In this document: positions 42,332 to 51,027 of the stretch, piece after piece
Numbering within the stretch: the stretch's first letter is position 1
Layout of the letters: every line of letters starts with the position of its first letter
Source of the DNA: Micromonospora tulbaghiae
GTDB lineage: Bacteria > Actinomycetota > Actinomycetes > Mycobacteriales > Micromonosporaceae
Direction of reading: 5' to 3'
Assembly (NCBI RefSeq): GCF_900091605.1
Contig: NZ_FMCQ01000010.1
Location: 62,001 to 126,000 of the forward strand
Length of the DNA: 64,000 bases
Notes under the pieces: generated by a model
Databases searched by the model: none
Told to the model about the DNA's origin: nothing
Seen by the model: only the letters and a program-made list of their open reading frames with translations
Program-made: the position numbers and the translations under genes

Positions 42332-43873
42332 GTGGCCGAATCAGTCGCCGACATCGATCGGAGCGAGGCCGCCGCGCCCGGTGGCCCGCCGCCCGCCGGT
42401 CCGCGTACCGCCGTGCCCCTCGCGGTCGGCGCGATCCTCACCGCTGTGCTGCTGTCGCTCGCCGGTCGCTACGGCTATCACCGCGACGAGCTGTACTTCC
42501 TGCTGTGCGGGCGGCACCTCGACTGGGGCTATGTCGACCAGGGGCCGCTCGTGCCGGCGCTGGCGCGGCTGGCCGACACGATCGCGCCGGGCAACCTGGT
42601 GGTGCTGCGTACGCCGTCGGCGTTCATCGGCGGCGCGGCGGTGGTGCTGGTCGCCGCGATCGCCCGGCAGCTCGGCGCCGGACGCGTCGCCCAGACGGCC
42701 GCGGCGGTGCTCGCCGCCGCCTCGGGCATCGTCCTGGCCGGCGGCCACCTGCTCAGCACCACGAGCGTCGACCTGCTGGTGTGGCTGGCCGCCGCGCTCT
42801 GCGTGGCACGGATGATGCGCACCGGCGACACCCGGTGGGCGCTCGGCGCCGGGCTCGCGCTCGGCGTCGGCCTGCTCAACAAACCACTGCCCGCCCTGCT
42901 CGGCGTGGGCCTGGTCGCCGGTCTGCTGATCGCCGGGCCGCGCCGGCTGCTGCGGGACCGGTGGGTGCTCGCCGGGGCGGGCGTCGCCGTGCTGCTCGCC
43001 GTGCCGTACGCGGCGTGGCAGGCCGCGCACGGCTTGCCGCAGCTCGACGTCGCCGCGTCGATCGCCGAGGGCGACAGCTCCTACAGCGGCCGGATCGACG
43101 CGGTGGTGCTCCAGTTCCTGATCATCAGCCCGTTCGCGGTTCCGGTGTGGGTCGCCGGGCTGGTCGCGCTGCTGCGCCGGCCGTCCTGGGTGGCGTACCG
43201 GTCGCTGGCCTGGGCGTGGCTGGTGGTGGTGGCGATCGTGGTGGTGGCCGGCGGCAAGGGCTACTACGACGCGCCGCTTCTCCTGGTGCTCACCGCCGCC
43301 GGTGTGGTGCCGACCGTCGAGTGGGCGCGGCGCGGTACGGCCCGGGTCCGGCAGGCGCTGCTGGTCACCGCCGCCGTGCTGATGGCCGCGAGCAGCGCGG
43401 TGCTGCTGCTGCCCACGCTGCCGGCCGACCGGCTGCCCGGGTTCGTGGTCGCGGCCAACTACGACGCGGGCGAGACCATCGGCTGGCCCGAGTTCGCCGA
43501 CTCGGTGGCCGCCGTGCACCGCGCGCTGCCCTCGGCGCAGCGCGACCGGGCGGTGGTGCTGACCGGCAACTACGGCGAGGCCGGCGCGCTGGCCCGCTAC
43601 GGGCCGGACCGAGGACTGCCGCGTGCGTACTCCGGGCACAACAGCATGGCCACGTTCGGCCGACCGCCCGACGACGCCGACGTGGTGATCGTCGTCGGCT
43701 GGTCCCGCCCGGACCGGCTGCGTGCCTGGTTCACCGAGGTCACCGAGGTGGGCCGGGTCGACCAGCGGGTCGATGTCGACAACGACGAGAACGGCGAGCC
43801 GATCTTCGTCGCGCGAGGACTGCGGCGTCCGTGGTCACAGATCTGGGACACCGAGGTACGCCACGGCTCCTGA
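42332..43873 (+). CDS. GT39-type membrane glycosyltransferase (ArnT/PMT-like)
   Basis: The product of 513 residues has about 11 to 12 membrane helices. The first loop, RYGYHRDELYFLLCGRHLDW followed by GYVDQGPLVPALARL, is the catalytic loop of PMT_2/ArnT-like transferases, with the acidic residues that bind the lipid-linked sugar. It should move a sugar from a polyprenyl-phosphate donor outside the membrane to an envelope lipid or protein. The C-terminal soluble part ends DENGEPIFVARGLRRPW. GTG at 42332 is the start. Confidence 0.88.
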   Translation: MAESVADIDRSEAAAPGGPPPAGPRTAVPLAVGAILTAVLLSLAGRYGYHRDELYFLLCGRHLDWGYVDQGPLVPALARLADTIAPGNLVVLRTPSAFIGGAAVVLVAAIARQLGAGRVAQTAAAVLAAASGIVLAGGHLLSTTSVDLLVWLAAALCVARMMRTGDTRWALGAGLALGVGLLNKPLPALLGVGLVAGLLIAGPRRLLRDRWVLAGAGVAVLLAVPYAAWQAAHGLPQLDVAASIAEGDSSYSGRIDAVVLQFLIISPFAVPVWVAGLVALLRRPSWVAYRSLAWAWLVVVAIVVVAGGKGYYDAPLLLVLTAAGVVPTVEWARRGTARVRQALLVTAAVLMAASSAVLLLPTLPADRLPGFVVAANYDAGETIGWPEFADSVAAVHRALPSAQRDRAVVLTGNYGEAGALARYGPDRGLPRAYSGHNSMATFGRPPDDADVVIVVGWSRPDRLRAWFTEVTEVGRVDQRVDVDNDENGEPIFVARGLRRPWSQIWDTEVRHGS

Positions 43874-43886
43874 GATACTTGCCGCC

Positions 43887-44705
43887 ATGCTCTGGGGAGT
43901 CAGCGGGCCGATCTTTCTCCTCGACTACCTCGGCGCGGTCGCCGTAGCAGTCGTGATCGCCCTGGCGGTACGCGAACTGACCGGCCGCCGTACCCGGGGT
44001 GCCACACCCGACCGGGTCGAGCTGGCGTACCTGACCGACCGGGCGCTGCTGGCCTGCCAGGTCGGGGTGGCGGCGCTGCGCCGCGCGGGCGGGGTCGACG
44101 TCGGCGAACTCGCCACCCTGCACGCGCAGGGACCGCCCCCGCCCGGCTCGCCCCCGCTGGTGCGCGCCCTGCACACCGCGCTGCGCCGCCCGCAGACCTG
44201 GGCGGCCGTGCTCGCCGACCCGGCCGTGGGCCGGGCGCTGCGCCGTACCGTCGGGCGGCTGGTCCGCGACGGGTGGCTGCTCACCCGCGCGCAGCGGCGG
44301 CGGATCGCGCTGGGCACGGTGCCGCTGTTCGCGGTCGCCGCGGCCGGGCTGACCCGGCTGGTGGACAGCGCGGTCGAGGGGCGTTCCGCCGGCGGTCCGG
44401 CCTCGGTCGCCGGGTTGCTGCTGTGCTGCCTGGCCACCGCGCTCGGCGCCTGGTGGCTGACCGAGGTGCCGGAGACCGGCGCCGCCGCCCGCCGGCTGCT
44501 GCGGCGGCTGCGCCGCGAGCACGCCGGCCTCGACCCGGAGCGCCGCCCGGTCTGGCAGGGCCGCGACACCGACACGCTGCTGACCGGGATGGCACTGTTC
44601 GGCCCCCGGCCGCTACTGGCCGTGGACCCGGCCTTCGCCGTGCAGGTCGGCGTCGACCCGGAACGCGACCGCCCGCGCCCCGACCGCAAACCCGCCCGCC
44701 GCTGA
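43887..44705 (+). CDS. TIGR04222-domain membrane protein
   Basis: The product of 272 residues begins with a membrane helix (IFLLDYLGAVAVAVVIALAV). It continues with DRVELAYLTDRALLACQVGV, a signature of TIGR04222 proteins, and has two more helices near residues 145-195. The C-terminus has a charged tail. The usual Gly/Cys-rich end of many relatives is absent. The function is unknown. It follows the GT39 gene by 13 bases and may be in its transcript. Confidence 0.78.
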   Translation: MLWGVSGPIFLLDYLGAVAVAVVIALAVRELTGRRTRGATPDRVELAYLTDRALLACQVGVAALRRAGGVDVGELATLHAQGPPPPGSPPLVRALHTALRRPQTWAAVLADPAVGRALRRTVGRLVRDGWLLTRAQRRRIALGTVPLFAVAAAGLTRLVDSAVEGRSAGGPASVAGLLLCCLATALGAWWLTEVPETGAAARRLLRRLRREHAGLDPERRPVWQGRDTDTLLTGMALFGPRPLLAVDPAFAVQVGVDPERDRPRPDRKPARR

Positions 44706-44722
44706 CCAAACCTCTCATTTCG

Positions 44723-44785
44723 CGTCGATCATGAAGTTGACGGCGATCCGTGTCCGGTTTGCCCGGTACAACTTCATGATCGACG
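44723..44785. repeat. Dispersed palindromic repeat, copy B
   Basis: The arms CGTCGATCATGAAGTTG (44723-44739) and its reverse complement (44769-44785) are identical to those of the copy at 8765-8827, with the same 29-base spacing. The loop differs except for its start. It follows the TIGR04222 gene directly and can terminate its transcript. Confidence 0.85.
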
Positions 44786-44850
44786 GCTCGGGCGGGCAGG
44801 CCGTCGGCGCACGCCGGTTTCCTTGTCTTGCGGGCCGGGAAGGCTCGGGC

Positions 44851-45159
44851 ATGGCCGAGACATTCGTGAGCGAAGACCTGAAGACACTGCAGGCGATTGC
44901 GCGCGGGGCCGGCATACAGGAGGTCGACCGCCTGTCGCCGGACCAGCTGGTCGAGGCGCTGCGCCGCGCCGGGGTGACCGACGGTACGCAGGACCAGTGG
45001 CCGCCCCAGCCGATCGAGGACCCGGCGCACCTGGCCGGGCTGCCCCGCAGCTCGCTGACGCAGGGCGACGAGAGCACCGGCGGCCGGGCCGCCGAGGAGG
45101 CGATCGGCGCCATGCCCGGCGAGTCCGGCACCGAGATCAACGACCGCACCGAACGCTGA
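44851..45159 (+). CDS. Small acidic protein with Rho-N-like helix region, unknown
   Basis: The product of 102 residues starts AETFVSEDLKTLQAIARGAG and has VDRLSPDQLVEALRRAG, which looks like a short SAP/Rho-N-type helical hairpin. The rest is disordered and acidic (SLTQGDESTGGRAAEEAIGA). I do not recognise it. ATG at 44851 has a GGAAGG upstream; an upstream in-frame start would lie inside the palindromic repeat and is rejected. A terminator follows. Confidence 0.65.
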   Translation: MAETFVSEDLKTLQAIARGAGIQEVDRLSPDQLVEALRRAGVTDGTQDQWPPQPIEDPAHLAGLPRSSLTQGDESTGGRAAEEAIGAMPGESGTEINDRTER

Positions 45160-45172
45160 CCGTACGCAGGAA

Positions 45173-45205
45173 GGGGCCGCCCCCGGTGCTCCCGGGGGCG
45201 GCCCC
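45173..45205. terminator. Bidirectional terminator hairpin
   Basis: GGGGCCGCCCCCGG (45173-45186) pairs with CCGGGGGCGGCCCC (45192-45205) around a 5-base loop. It sits between the convergent small-protein and drug-exporter genes. Confidence 0.88.
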
Positions 45206-45223
45206 ACGCTCGGTCGGACGTGG

Positions 45224-46792
45224 TCAGTGCATGCCGGCGGCGGCTGCTTCCTCGCGGGCCCGGCGCTCGTCACCGCTGAGCGTGTTCAGCGGCTTCTCCT
45301 TGATGAACAGCACGACGATCAGGGCGAGCAGCGCGAACGGCGCGCCGATGAGGAACATCTCCGACGTGGCGATGCCGTAGACGTCCTGCACGACCCGCAG
45401 CACCGGTTCCGGCAGGGCGGACAGGTCCGGCACCTCGGCCGACCCGCCGCCGGCCGCGATCGGGCCCAGCCGCTCGACGGTCAGCGAGGTCACCCGGTTC
45501 GCCAGGACCGCACCGAGCGCGCTGACGCCGACCGCGCCGCCCATGCTGCGGAAGAACGTCAGCACCGAGGTGGCCGCGCCGAGCTCGGCGGCCGGCACGT
45601 CGTTCTGCGCGGCCAGCACCAGGTTCTGCAGGAGCATGCCCACGCCGACACCCAGCACCGCCATGTAGACCGACAGCACCGGCACGCTCGTGGTCGCGTC
45701 GATGGTGCTCAGCAGCAGCATGCCGACGGTCATCACCGCGGCACCGGCGACCAGGAACATCTTCCAGCGGCCGTACTTGGTGATCAGCTGGCCCGCCACT
45801 GTCGAGGAGACCAGCAGGCCGAGGACCATCGGCAGGCTCATCAGGCCGGCCGCTGTCGGCGACTTGCCCAGCGAGGTCTGGAAGTACTGCGACAGGAACA
45901 CGGTGCCGCCGAACATCGCCACGCCGACCAGGATGCTGGCCACCGTGGTGAGGCTGACGGTGCGGTTGCGGAAGATGCCGAGCGGGATGATCGGCTCCTC
46001 GGTGCGGGCCTCGACGAACACGGCGAGCGCGAGCAGCGCCAGGCCGCCGCCGACCAGCAGCGCGGTCCAGCCGGAGGCCCAGTCGAACTTGTTGCCGGCC
46101 AGCGACGACCAGATCAGCAGCGTGGAGACGCCCGAGGTGATCAGCAGGGCGCCGAGCCAGTCGATGCGGACCTTGCGGCGCACCACCGGCAGGTGCAGGG
46201 TCTTCTGGAGCAGCGCGATGGACAGCAGGCTGAACGGCACACCGATCAGGAAGCACCAGCGCCAGCCGAGCCAGGACGTGTCGACCAGGACGCCACCGAT
46301 CAGCGGGCCGGCGATGGTCCCGACACCGAAGACGGCGCCGAAGATGCCGGCGTACCGGCCCAGCTCACGCGGCGGGATCATGGCCGCCATGACGATCGTG
46401 GCGAGCGCCGTCATGCCGCCCGCGCCGATGCCCTGGATGACCCGGCTGAGCAGCAGCACCTCGACGTTCGGGGTGAAGCCGGCGACGAGCGAACCGGCCA
46501 CGAACAGGCCGAGGGACAGCTGGATGAGGAGCTTCTTGCTGTAGAGGTCGGCCATCTTGCCCCACAGCGGCACCGTCGCGGTCATCGCGAGCAGCTCGCT
46601 GGTGACGATCCAGGTGTAGACGGTCTGGCTGCCGTCGAGGTCGGCGATGATCCGGGGCAGCGCGTTCGCCACCACCGTCGAGGCGAGGATCGCCACGAAC
46701 ATGCCGACCATCAGGCCGGACAACGCCTGGAGGACCTCCCGGCGTGACATCCGCGTACCCGTCTCGGCGGGCGGAACAGTGGCGGTGGTCAT
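45224..46792 (-). CDS. DHA2-type drug exporter (EmrB/QacA family, 14 TM)
   Basis: The product of 522 residues has 14 predicted helices. It has LDGSQTVYTWIVTSELLAMT, PLWGKMADLYSKKLLIQLSL (motif A), RVIQGIGAGGMTALATIVMA (motif C region) and FGVGTIAGPLIGGVLVDTSW, all typical of proton-driven multidrug exporters. ATG at 46792 has GGAG five bases upstream. A TetR gene lies directly upstream on the same strand, and the repressor probably controls both. The transported drug is unknown. Confidence 0.92.
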   Translation of the reverse strand: MTTATVPPAETGTRMSRREVLQALSGLMVGMFVAILASTVVANALPRIIADLDGSQTVYTWIVTSELLAMTATVPLWGKMADLYSKKLLIQLSLGLFVAGSLVAGFTPNVEVLLLSRVIQGIGAGGMTALATIVMAAMIPPRELGRYAGIFGAVFGVGTIAGPLIGGVLVDTSWLGWRWCFLIGVPFSLLSIALLQKTLHLPVVRRKVRIDWLGALLITSGVSTLLIWSSLAGNKFDWASGWTALLVGGGLALLALAVFVEARTEEPIIPLGIFRNRTVSLTTVASILVGVAMFGGTVFLSQYFQTSLGKSPTAAGLMSLPMVLGLLVSSTVAGQLITKYGRWKMFLVAGAAVMTVGMLLLSTIDATTSVPVLSVYMAVLGVGVGMLLQNLVLAAQNDVPAAELGAATSVLTFFRSMGGAVGVSALGAVLANRVTSLTVERLGPIAAGGGSAEVPDLSALPEPVLRVVQDVYGIATSEMFLIGAPFALLALIVVLFIKEKPLNTLSGDERRAREEAAAAGMH

Positions 46793-46861
46793 CGAACTCC
46801 TTGTCGTGTGCACGTGCGAGTGGCCGCGCGCGAGGGCGGCGGCCGGTACGGATGGGAGGCG

Positions 46862-47479
46862 TCAGGTCGCGGCGTACGGATCGGGCAGGCCGGCGGAGAC
46901 GGCGGCGAACGCCCCGGCGGTCAGTTCGCGCAGCGTCGTCGTGCCGGGTTGTTCGACCCACTGCATCAGGGCCGTGCGGAAGACCGCGCCGGCGACAGTG
47001 GTGACGAGCGTCGGGTGCCCGTGGCACGGGTCGAGCCCCAGCCGGGCGGCCACCGCCGCGACGATCACCTGCTCGGTCTCGGCGTTGCCGCTGATCAGAC
47101 GCGGCAGCAGCGACGGGTTCGCCGCGATCACCCGCAGGCGCAGCAGCCACACCTCCCGATCGGCTTCGATGGCCTCGACCACGTCGTCGAAGGCCAGCCG
47201 CAGCGCGTCGAACGCGGACAGCTCCGGCGGGGCGGCGACGATGCGGGCGGCAAGCACCTCGCGCTCGGTCGGCTGGTCGCCGAGAAGCGCCTCGTCCTTG
47301 CTCGGGAAGTAGTTGAAGAAGGTGCGGGCCGACACGTCGGCGGCCTCGCTGATCTCCTCCACCGTCACCTGGTCCAGGCCCCGCTCGGCGACCAGGCGCA
47401 GCGCTGCGGCGCTGAGCGCGGCGCGGGTCTGCCGCTTCTTGCGGTCACGCAGGCCGGGGCGGCTCTGATCCGAGGTCAT
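46862..47479 (-). CDS. TetR-family regulator of the drug exporter
   Basis: The product of 205 residues has an N-terminal TetR helix-turn-helix (TRAALSAAALRLVAERGLDQ, VTVEEISEAADVSARTFFNY, FPSKDEALL) and a helical ligand domain. It is 69 bases upstream of the exporter gene on the same strand. A TTGCA/TGCAA palindrome at 47501-47515, about 20 bases before its start, is a likely operator. A ligand exported by the DHA2 protein is the expected inducer. Confidence 0.9.
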   Translation of the reverse strand: MTSDQSRPGLRDRKKRQTRAALSAAALRLVAERGLDQVTVEEISEAADVSARTFFNYFPSKDEALLGDQPTEREVLAARIVAAPPELSAFDALRLAFDDVVEAIEADREVWLLRLRVIAANPSLLPRLISGNAETEQVIVAAVAARLGLDPCHGHPTLVTTVAGAVFRTALMQWVEQPGTTTLRELTAGAFAAVSAGLPDPYAAT

Positions 47480-47500
47480 GCCACGACCCTACGAGCGATC

Positions 47501-47515
47501 TTGCAGGCAGTGCAA
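47501..47515. promoter_or_regulatory. Operator candidate upstream of the tetR-exporter operon
   Basis: TTGCA (47501-47505) and TGCAA (47511-47515) form an inverted repeat with a 5-base spacer directly upstream of the tetR start. Position and symmetry suit a TetR dimer. Confidence 0.55.
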
Positions 47516-47785
47516 ACTTTTAGTGAGTGAAAGTGATGCGGGACGCAGCGGCACCGGAAAACGGGTTGAGAGGGATTTCGGCAGTGCCGTACGGTCCCTG
47601 CACCTGTCATCGCAGCGAAGAAGGACGATCCCGCGTGACCCCTCCTGCTCTTTAGAACCTGACACGTTCCCCACGCCTGTAGCCGACGCCTGCGCCGGCT
47701 CGCCGGGCTGCCCACGCGCGCCCGGACACAGCGTCCGAGGCCGCGCGTAATCGGCCTCGCGTCAGGTCTTCAGAGATCAGGTCTC
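47516..47785 (+). other. Long leader region before the DUF1062 gene
   Basis: No real gene fills this stretch. It holds a six-codon frame (GTG at 47635, stop TAG at 47653) encoding MTPPAL, with GAAGGA nine bases upstream. Further hairpin-capable sequence follows, including a perfect stem CGAGGCCG (47736-47743) with CGGCCTCG (47752-47759). The layout of a short frame followed by hairpins before a gene resembles translation-coupled attenuators. Confidence 0.4.
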
Positions 47786-48343
47786 ATGTCATCCCAACCT
47801 CATATCGTGCTGCCCTGGGTCGTACGCCGGACCCGCCTTCCGCTGCTGTCGCTGCGCTGCGTCACCTGCCGGGCGGAGTCGGCCACCGCCGCCCGGGGAC
47901 GGTTCCGGGTCAACGCCAACGGCAAGCTGCTGGACGTGTGGCTGCTGGTGCACTGCGTGTCCTGCGACCGGACCGTCAAGCTCACCGTCCGCGAGCGGGC
48001 GACGGTCGGTTCGTTCGACCCCGTCGATCTGCACGGCCACCACCTCAACGATCCCGACCTGGTGGCTGCCACACTGCTGGACCCGGCGTTCGCCCGGCGC
48101 TGCCGCTTCACCCTGGACTGGACCGGCGCGTGGACGCTCGACGCGCCCACGGTGCCGCTCGACGGGTGGCCGGTCCAGGTGAACGTCACGTTCGACGACC
48201 CGGTGCCGGTACGCCCGGACCGGATCATCGCGCACCGGTTCGGCCTCACCCGGTCCGAGGTGCTGCGCCGGGTCAAGTGCGACATCCCGCTGAAGCGTCC
48301 GACGAGCTCCGCCTTCACCTTCACAGTGCTGGCGGAGGACTGA
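47786..48343 (+). CDS. DUF1062 protein
   Basis: The product of 185 residues has two CxxC pairs, LRCVTCRAE and HCVSCDRT, which probably bind zinc. Later come LHGHHLNDPDLVAATLLDPA and the end FGLTRSEVLRRVKCDIPL. This layout is that of DUF1062 proteins, which have no known activity. The gene has an unusually long upstream region with a possible leader peptide. Confidence 0.82.
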   Translation: MSSQPHIVLPWVVRRTRLPLLSLRCVTCRAESATAARGRFRVNANGKLLDVWLLVHCVSCDRTVKLTVRERATVGSFDPVDLHGHHLNDPDLVAATLLDPAFARRCRFTLDWTGAWTLDAPTVPLDGWPVQVNVTFDDPVPVRPDRIIAHRFGLTRSEVLRRVKCDIPLKRPTSSAFTFTVLAED

Positions 48344-48386
48344 CCGGGGCGTGGTCGCGGCGGCACCCGGCCGCCGCGACCACGCT

Positions 48387-49601
48387 TCACCCGCCGCTCG
48401 CGGCACGCAGCCCGGTACCACGGCGCGCCGCGGTGAGTTCGGCCTCGATCAGATCGGCGGCCCGGCCGGCGCCCCCGGCGGCGCGGGCCTGCCGCTTCAA
48501 CTCGGCGCTGCGGGCCACCACGGCGGGGTCCGACGTGAAGGCGAGCAGCGTCTCGCGCAGCTCCGCGGCGGTGACGGTGGCCGAGTCGACGACCCGGGCG
48601 ACGCCGAGGGCGGCCAGCTGCTCGGCGTTCGCGAACTGGTCGGCCGCCTGCGGTACGGCGATCATCGGCGTGCCGCAGTAGAGACCTTCGCTGCTGCCGC
48701 CCATGCCGGCGTGGGTGACGAAGGCGTCCGCCTGCTCCAGTACGGCCAGCTGCGGCACCCACCGATGGACCTCGACGCTGTCCGGTACGGGACCGAGTTC
48801 GGCGGGATCGACGTGCTCGCCGATCTGCAGAACGGTGTGCCAGCCGGGCAGGTCACCGAATGCGGCGACGCAGCGACGGTAGAACTCGGGCTGCCGGGTG
48901 AAGGCCGAGCCGAGCGAAACCAGCAGCACCTTTCCGGCGCGCTCCGGCCGTACCCAGGAACCCTGGTCGGAGCGGTCCCCCAGGACCGGCCCGACGAAGC
49001 TGTAGACCGACCGGTCCACCCGGTCGGCGTTCGGCTGAAGCGCCTCCGGTGGCAGAACGAGGCTGCGGACCGGCCGCCCCTGGAACGCCATGCTGTCGGT
49101 GACGGACGAACCCTCCACGGTCAGCCACGCCGTGAACCGCCGGTAGTAGTCGGCGCCGCGGGGGTCGGCCCGCATCGCCTCCACGACGGGCGCCATCTCC
49201 TGCTCGTAGCCGTCCCACGCCACGAACGTGGAGGAGAGCTGGACGGCCGGGATCCCCCACTGCTCGCCGAGCAGCCGAGCCGGCGCGCCGGCGATGTCGT
49301 AGAGGAACAGATCCGGCCGGTCGTCGGCATAGGCGGCCCGCAGCTGCGGCAGCATGGCGACCGCATCGTCGAGGAAGAGCGTGAGCTGCTCGATCGGATC
49401 GTCGGTTCCGGCGCCGCCGTCGGCGGGCAGCGTCGAGGCGTACGGCTTCAGCTCCGCGCCGGTGCGCCGGATGACCTCGGCGAAGGCCGGATCGTTGGCG
49501 TACGTCACCCGGTGACCGCGCTGCACGAGGGTACGGATGATCTCCAAGCTCGGGTTGACGTGGCCGTGGAACGGGATGCTGACCATGGCGATGTGCGGCA
49601 A
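48387..49601 (-). CDS. Macrolide-type glycosyltransferase (GT1, MGT/OleD family)
   Basis: The product of 404 residues transfers a sugar from UDP- or dTDP-sugar to a small hydrophobic acceptor. It has HIAMVSIPFHGHVNPSLEII with the catalytic His, and HRWVPQLAVLEQADAFVTHA then GMGGSSEGLYCGTPMIAVPQ with AADQFANAEQ, the donor-binding signature. Relatives such as OleD and Mgt inactivate macrolides by glucosylation. A TTG start at 49601 has AGGAG five bases upstream; the next ATG, five codons on, would cut into the first strand. The gene is divergent from a TetR gene and two palindromes lie between them, so it is probably induced by its drug substrate. Confidence 0.93.
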   Translation of the reverse strand: MPHIAMVSIPFHGHVNPSLEIIRTLVQRGHRVTYANDPAFAEVIRRTGAELKPYASTLPADGGAGTDDPIEQLTLFLDDAVAMLPQLRAAYADDRPDLFLYDIAGAPARLLGEQWGIPAVQLSSTFVAWDGYEQEMAPVVEAMRADPRGADYYRRFTAWLTVEGSSVTDSMAFQGRPVRSLVLPPEALQPNADRVDRSVYSFVGPVLGDRSDQGSWVRPERAGKVLLVSLGSAFTRQPEFYRRCVAAFGDLPGWHTVLQIGEHVDPAELGPVPDSVEVHRWVPQLAVLEQADAFVTHAGMGGSSEGLYCGTPMIAVPQAADQFANAEQLAALGVARVVDSATVTAAELRETLLAFTSDPAVVARSAELKRQARAAGGAGRAADLIEAELTAARRGTGLRAASGG

Positions 49602-49625
49602 CTGCTCTCCTGACCTTCACTGAGA

Positions 49626-49686
49626 CGAGACGGTCCGTCTCGCTTAGAAGATCACAGCGCGGCTGCCTCGTCAAGACGGCACGTCT
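49626..49686. promoter_or_regulatory. Two TetR operators between the glycosyltransferase and tetR genes
   Basis: Site 1 is CGAGACGG-T-CCGTCTCG (49626-49642), a perfect palindrome near the glycosyltransferase start. Site 2 is AGACG (49674-49678) with CGTCT (49682-49686), near the tetR start. Both share the AGACG/CGTCT core, so one repressor can control both divergent promoters. Confidence 0.8.
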
Positions 49687-49707
49687 CGTCTCGCGTAAGC
49701 TCTTGGG

Positions 49708-50301
49708 GTGACCCCGCAGCCCGCCCGCCGCAACGAGCAGTCCCGCCGCGCGATCCTCGCCGCCGCCCTGGAACTGCTGACCGAGACCGGCTACCCGGCC
49801 CTGACCGTCGAGGCGATCGCCGCCCGCGCCGGAGTCGGCAAGCAGACCATCTACCGCTGGTGGCGCGGCAAGGGCGCGGTCATCCTGGACGCGCTCGCCG
49901 ACGACATGCCGGAGGTCATCGCCCTGCCCGACACCGGCGACCTGCGCGCAGATCTGCGCCAGGTTCTCCGGGCCACCGTCGCCGAGTTCGCCGATCCCCG
50001 ACTGTCGGCGACCACCCGGGCCATCACCATCGAGACACTCGCCGACGAGGACCTGGCCGGCCAGGCGCGCGACCGGCTGCTCCGCCCCCAGCTGAACGCG
50101 GTTCGCGTACGCCTGGAGGCCGCCCGCGAGGCCGGTCAGGTCCGCCCCGACGCGGCGCTGGACCAGGTGGTGGAACTGCTGTTCGGCCCGCTCTACCACC
50201 GCTGGCTGCTGCGCAACGGCCCGCTGACCGACGACTACGCCGACGGCATAGTCGACCTGGTCGTCGCCGCCGTCAGCCCGTCAACGAGCGCCCGCGGCTA
50301 G
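49708..50301 (+). CDS. TetR-family regulator of the glycosyltransferase
   Basis: The product of 197 residues has a TetR helix-turn-helix (RRAILAAALELLTETGYPAL, VEAIAARAGVGKQTIYRWWR) with the KQTIYRWW recognition helix. The ligand domain resembles the TetR_C11-type dimer of AcrR-like repressors. It is divergent from the macrolide-type glycosyltransferase gene, with operator-like palindromes close to both starts. Its 3' end overlaps the convergent reductase gene by 21 bases. The inducer is expected to be the acceptor of the glycosyltransferase. Confidence 0.9.
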   Translation: MTPQPARRNEQSRRAILAAALELLTETGYPALTVEAIAARAGVGKQTIYRWWRGKGAVILDALADDMPEVIALPDTGDLRADLRQVLRATVAEFADPRLSATTRAITIETLADEDLAGQARDRLLRPQLNAVRVRLEAAREAGQVRPDAALDQVVELLFGPLYHRWLLRNGPLTDDYADGIVDLVVAAVSPSTSARG

Positions 50302-51027
50302 CCAGTCGTCGAAGCTGGTCGGCGCGATGCGCGCGCCGTCGCCCGGCAGCAGCACGTTGCCCGACATCGACGTGCCGAACACGCCCGACCACGTCGGAAC
50401 CAGCCGGACCCGGCGACCGCGCGCCTCGTTGGTGCGCCGGGCCATGTCGACGAGATCCTCCGTCGCGGGTCCGGCGATGTCGACGTGATGCCCCTGTGGT
50501 TCGCCGACGGCGACCTCGGCGAGGATGTCGGCGACGTCCCGGGGCGCAATCGGCTGCACCAGCAGCGGCGCGACAGTGGCGACGCCGTCGCGCTCGGTCC
50601 AACCGGTGACCATGGCGGCGAAGTCGTGGAACTGGGTGGCCGGCACGATCGTCCACGGCACCGGTCCGCCTGCCACCAGTCGCTCCTGCTCCCGCTTGCC
50701 CGCGTAGTGGGCATTGTCGTCGACCCGGTGGATGCCGACGATCGACAGCAGCACGTGGTGCCGCACGCCGGCGCGCTGCTCGGCCTCCAGCAGGTTGCGG
50801 GTCAGGGCGCCGAGGTACGCCACCGTCTCGGAACGCTCCGCTGCCGCCACGTTTGTCGTGTCGATGACCGCCTCGACGCCGGCGAGGGCCTCGTCCAGCC
50901 CGTCGCCCGTCATCAGATCCACGCCCAGCGAGCGGCTGACGCGTACGACGTCGTGCCCCTGCCGCTTCAGCGCGTCCGCGGTCAGCGCCCCGATTCGGCC
51001 CGTCGCGCCCGCAATCGCGATCCGCAT
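50281..51027 (-). CDS. NmrA-like NAD(P)-binding oxidoreductase
   Basis: The product of 248 residues begins RIAIAGATGRIGALTADALK, the glycine-rich nucleotide-binding loop of atypical SDR proteins. It has VIDTTNVAAAERSETVAYLG and VPWTIVPATQFHDFAAMVTG, as in NmrA/SDR_a5-like proteins. The catalytic YxxxK is replaced by HYAGKREQE, where Tyr and Lys are four apart (Tyr-Ala-Gly-Lys is shorter than usual). It may be a redox sensor or a reductase. ATG at 51027 has GGGAGGG upstream. Confidence 0.85.
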   Translation of the reverse strand: MRIAIAGATGRIGALTADALKRQGHDVVRVSRSLGVDLMTGDGLDEALAGVEAVIDTTNVAAAERSETVAYLGALTRNLLEAEQRAGVRHHVLLSIVGIHRVDDNAHYAGKREQERLVAGGPVPWTIVPATQFHDFAAMVTGWTERDGVATVAPLLVQPIAPRDVADILAEVAVGEPQGHHVDIAGPATEDLVDMARRTNEARGRRVRLVPTWSGVFGTSMSGNVLLPGDGARIAPTSFDDWLAAGAR

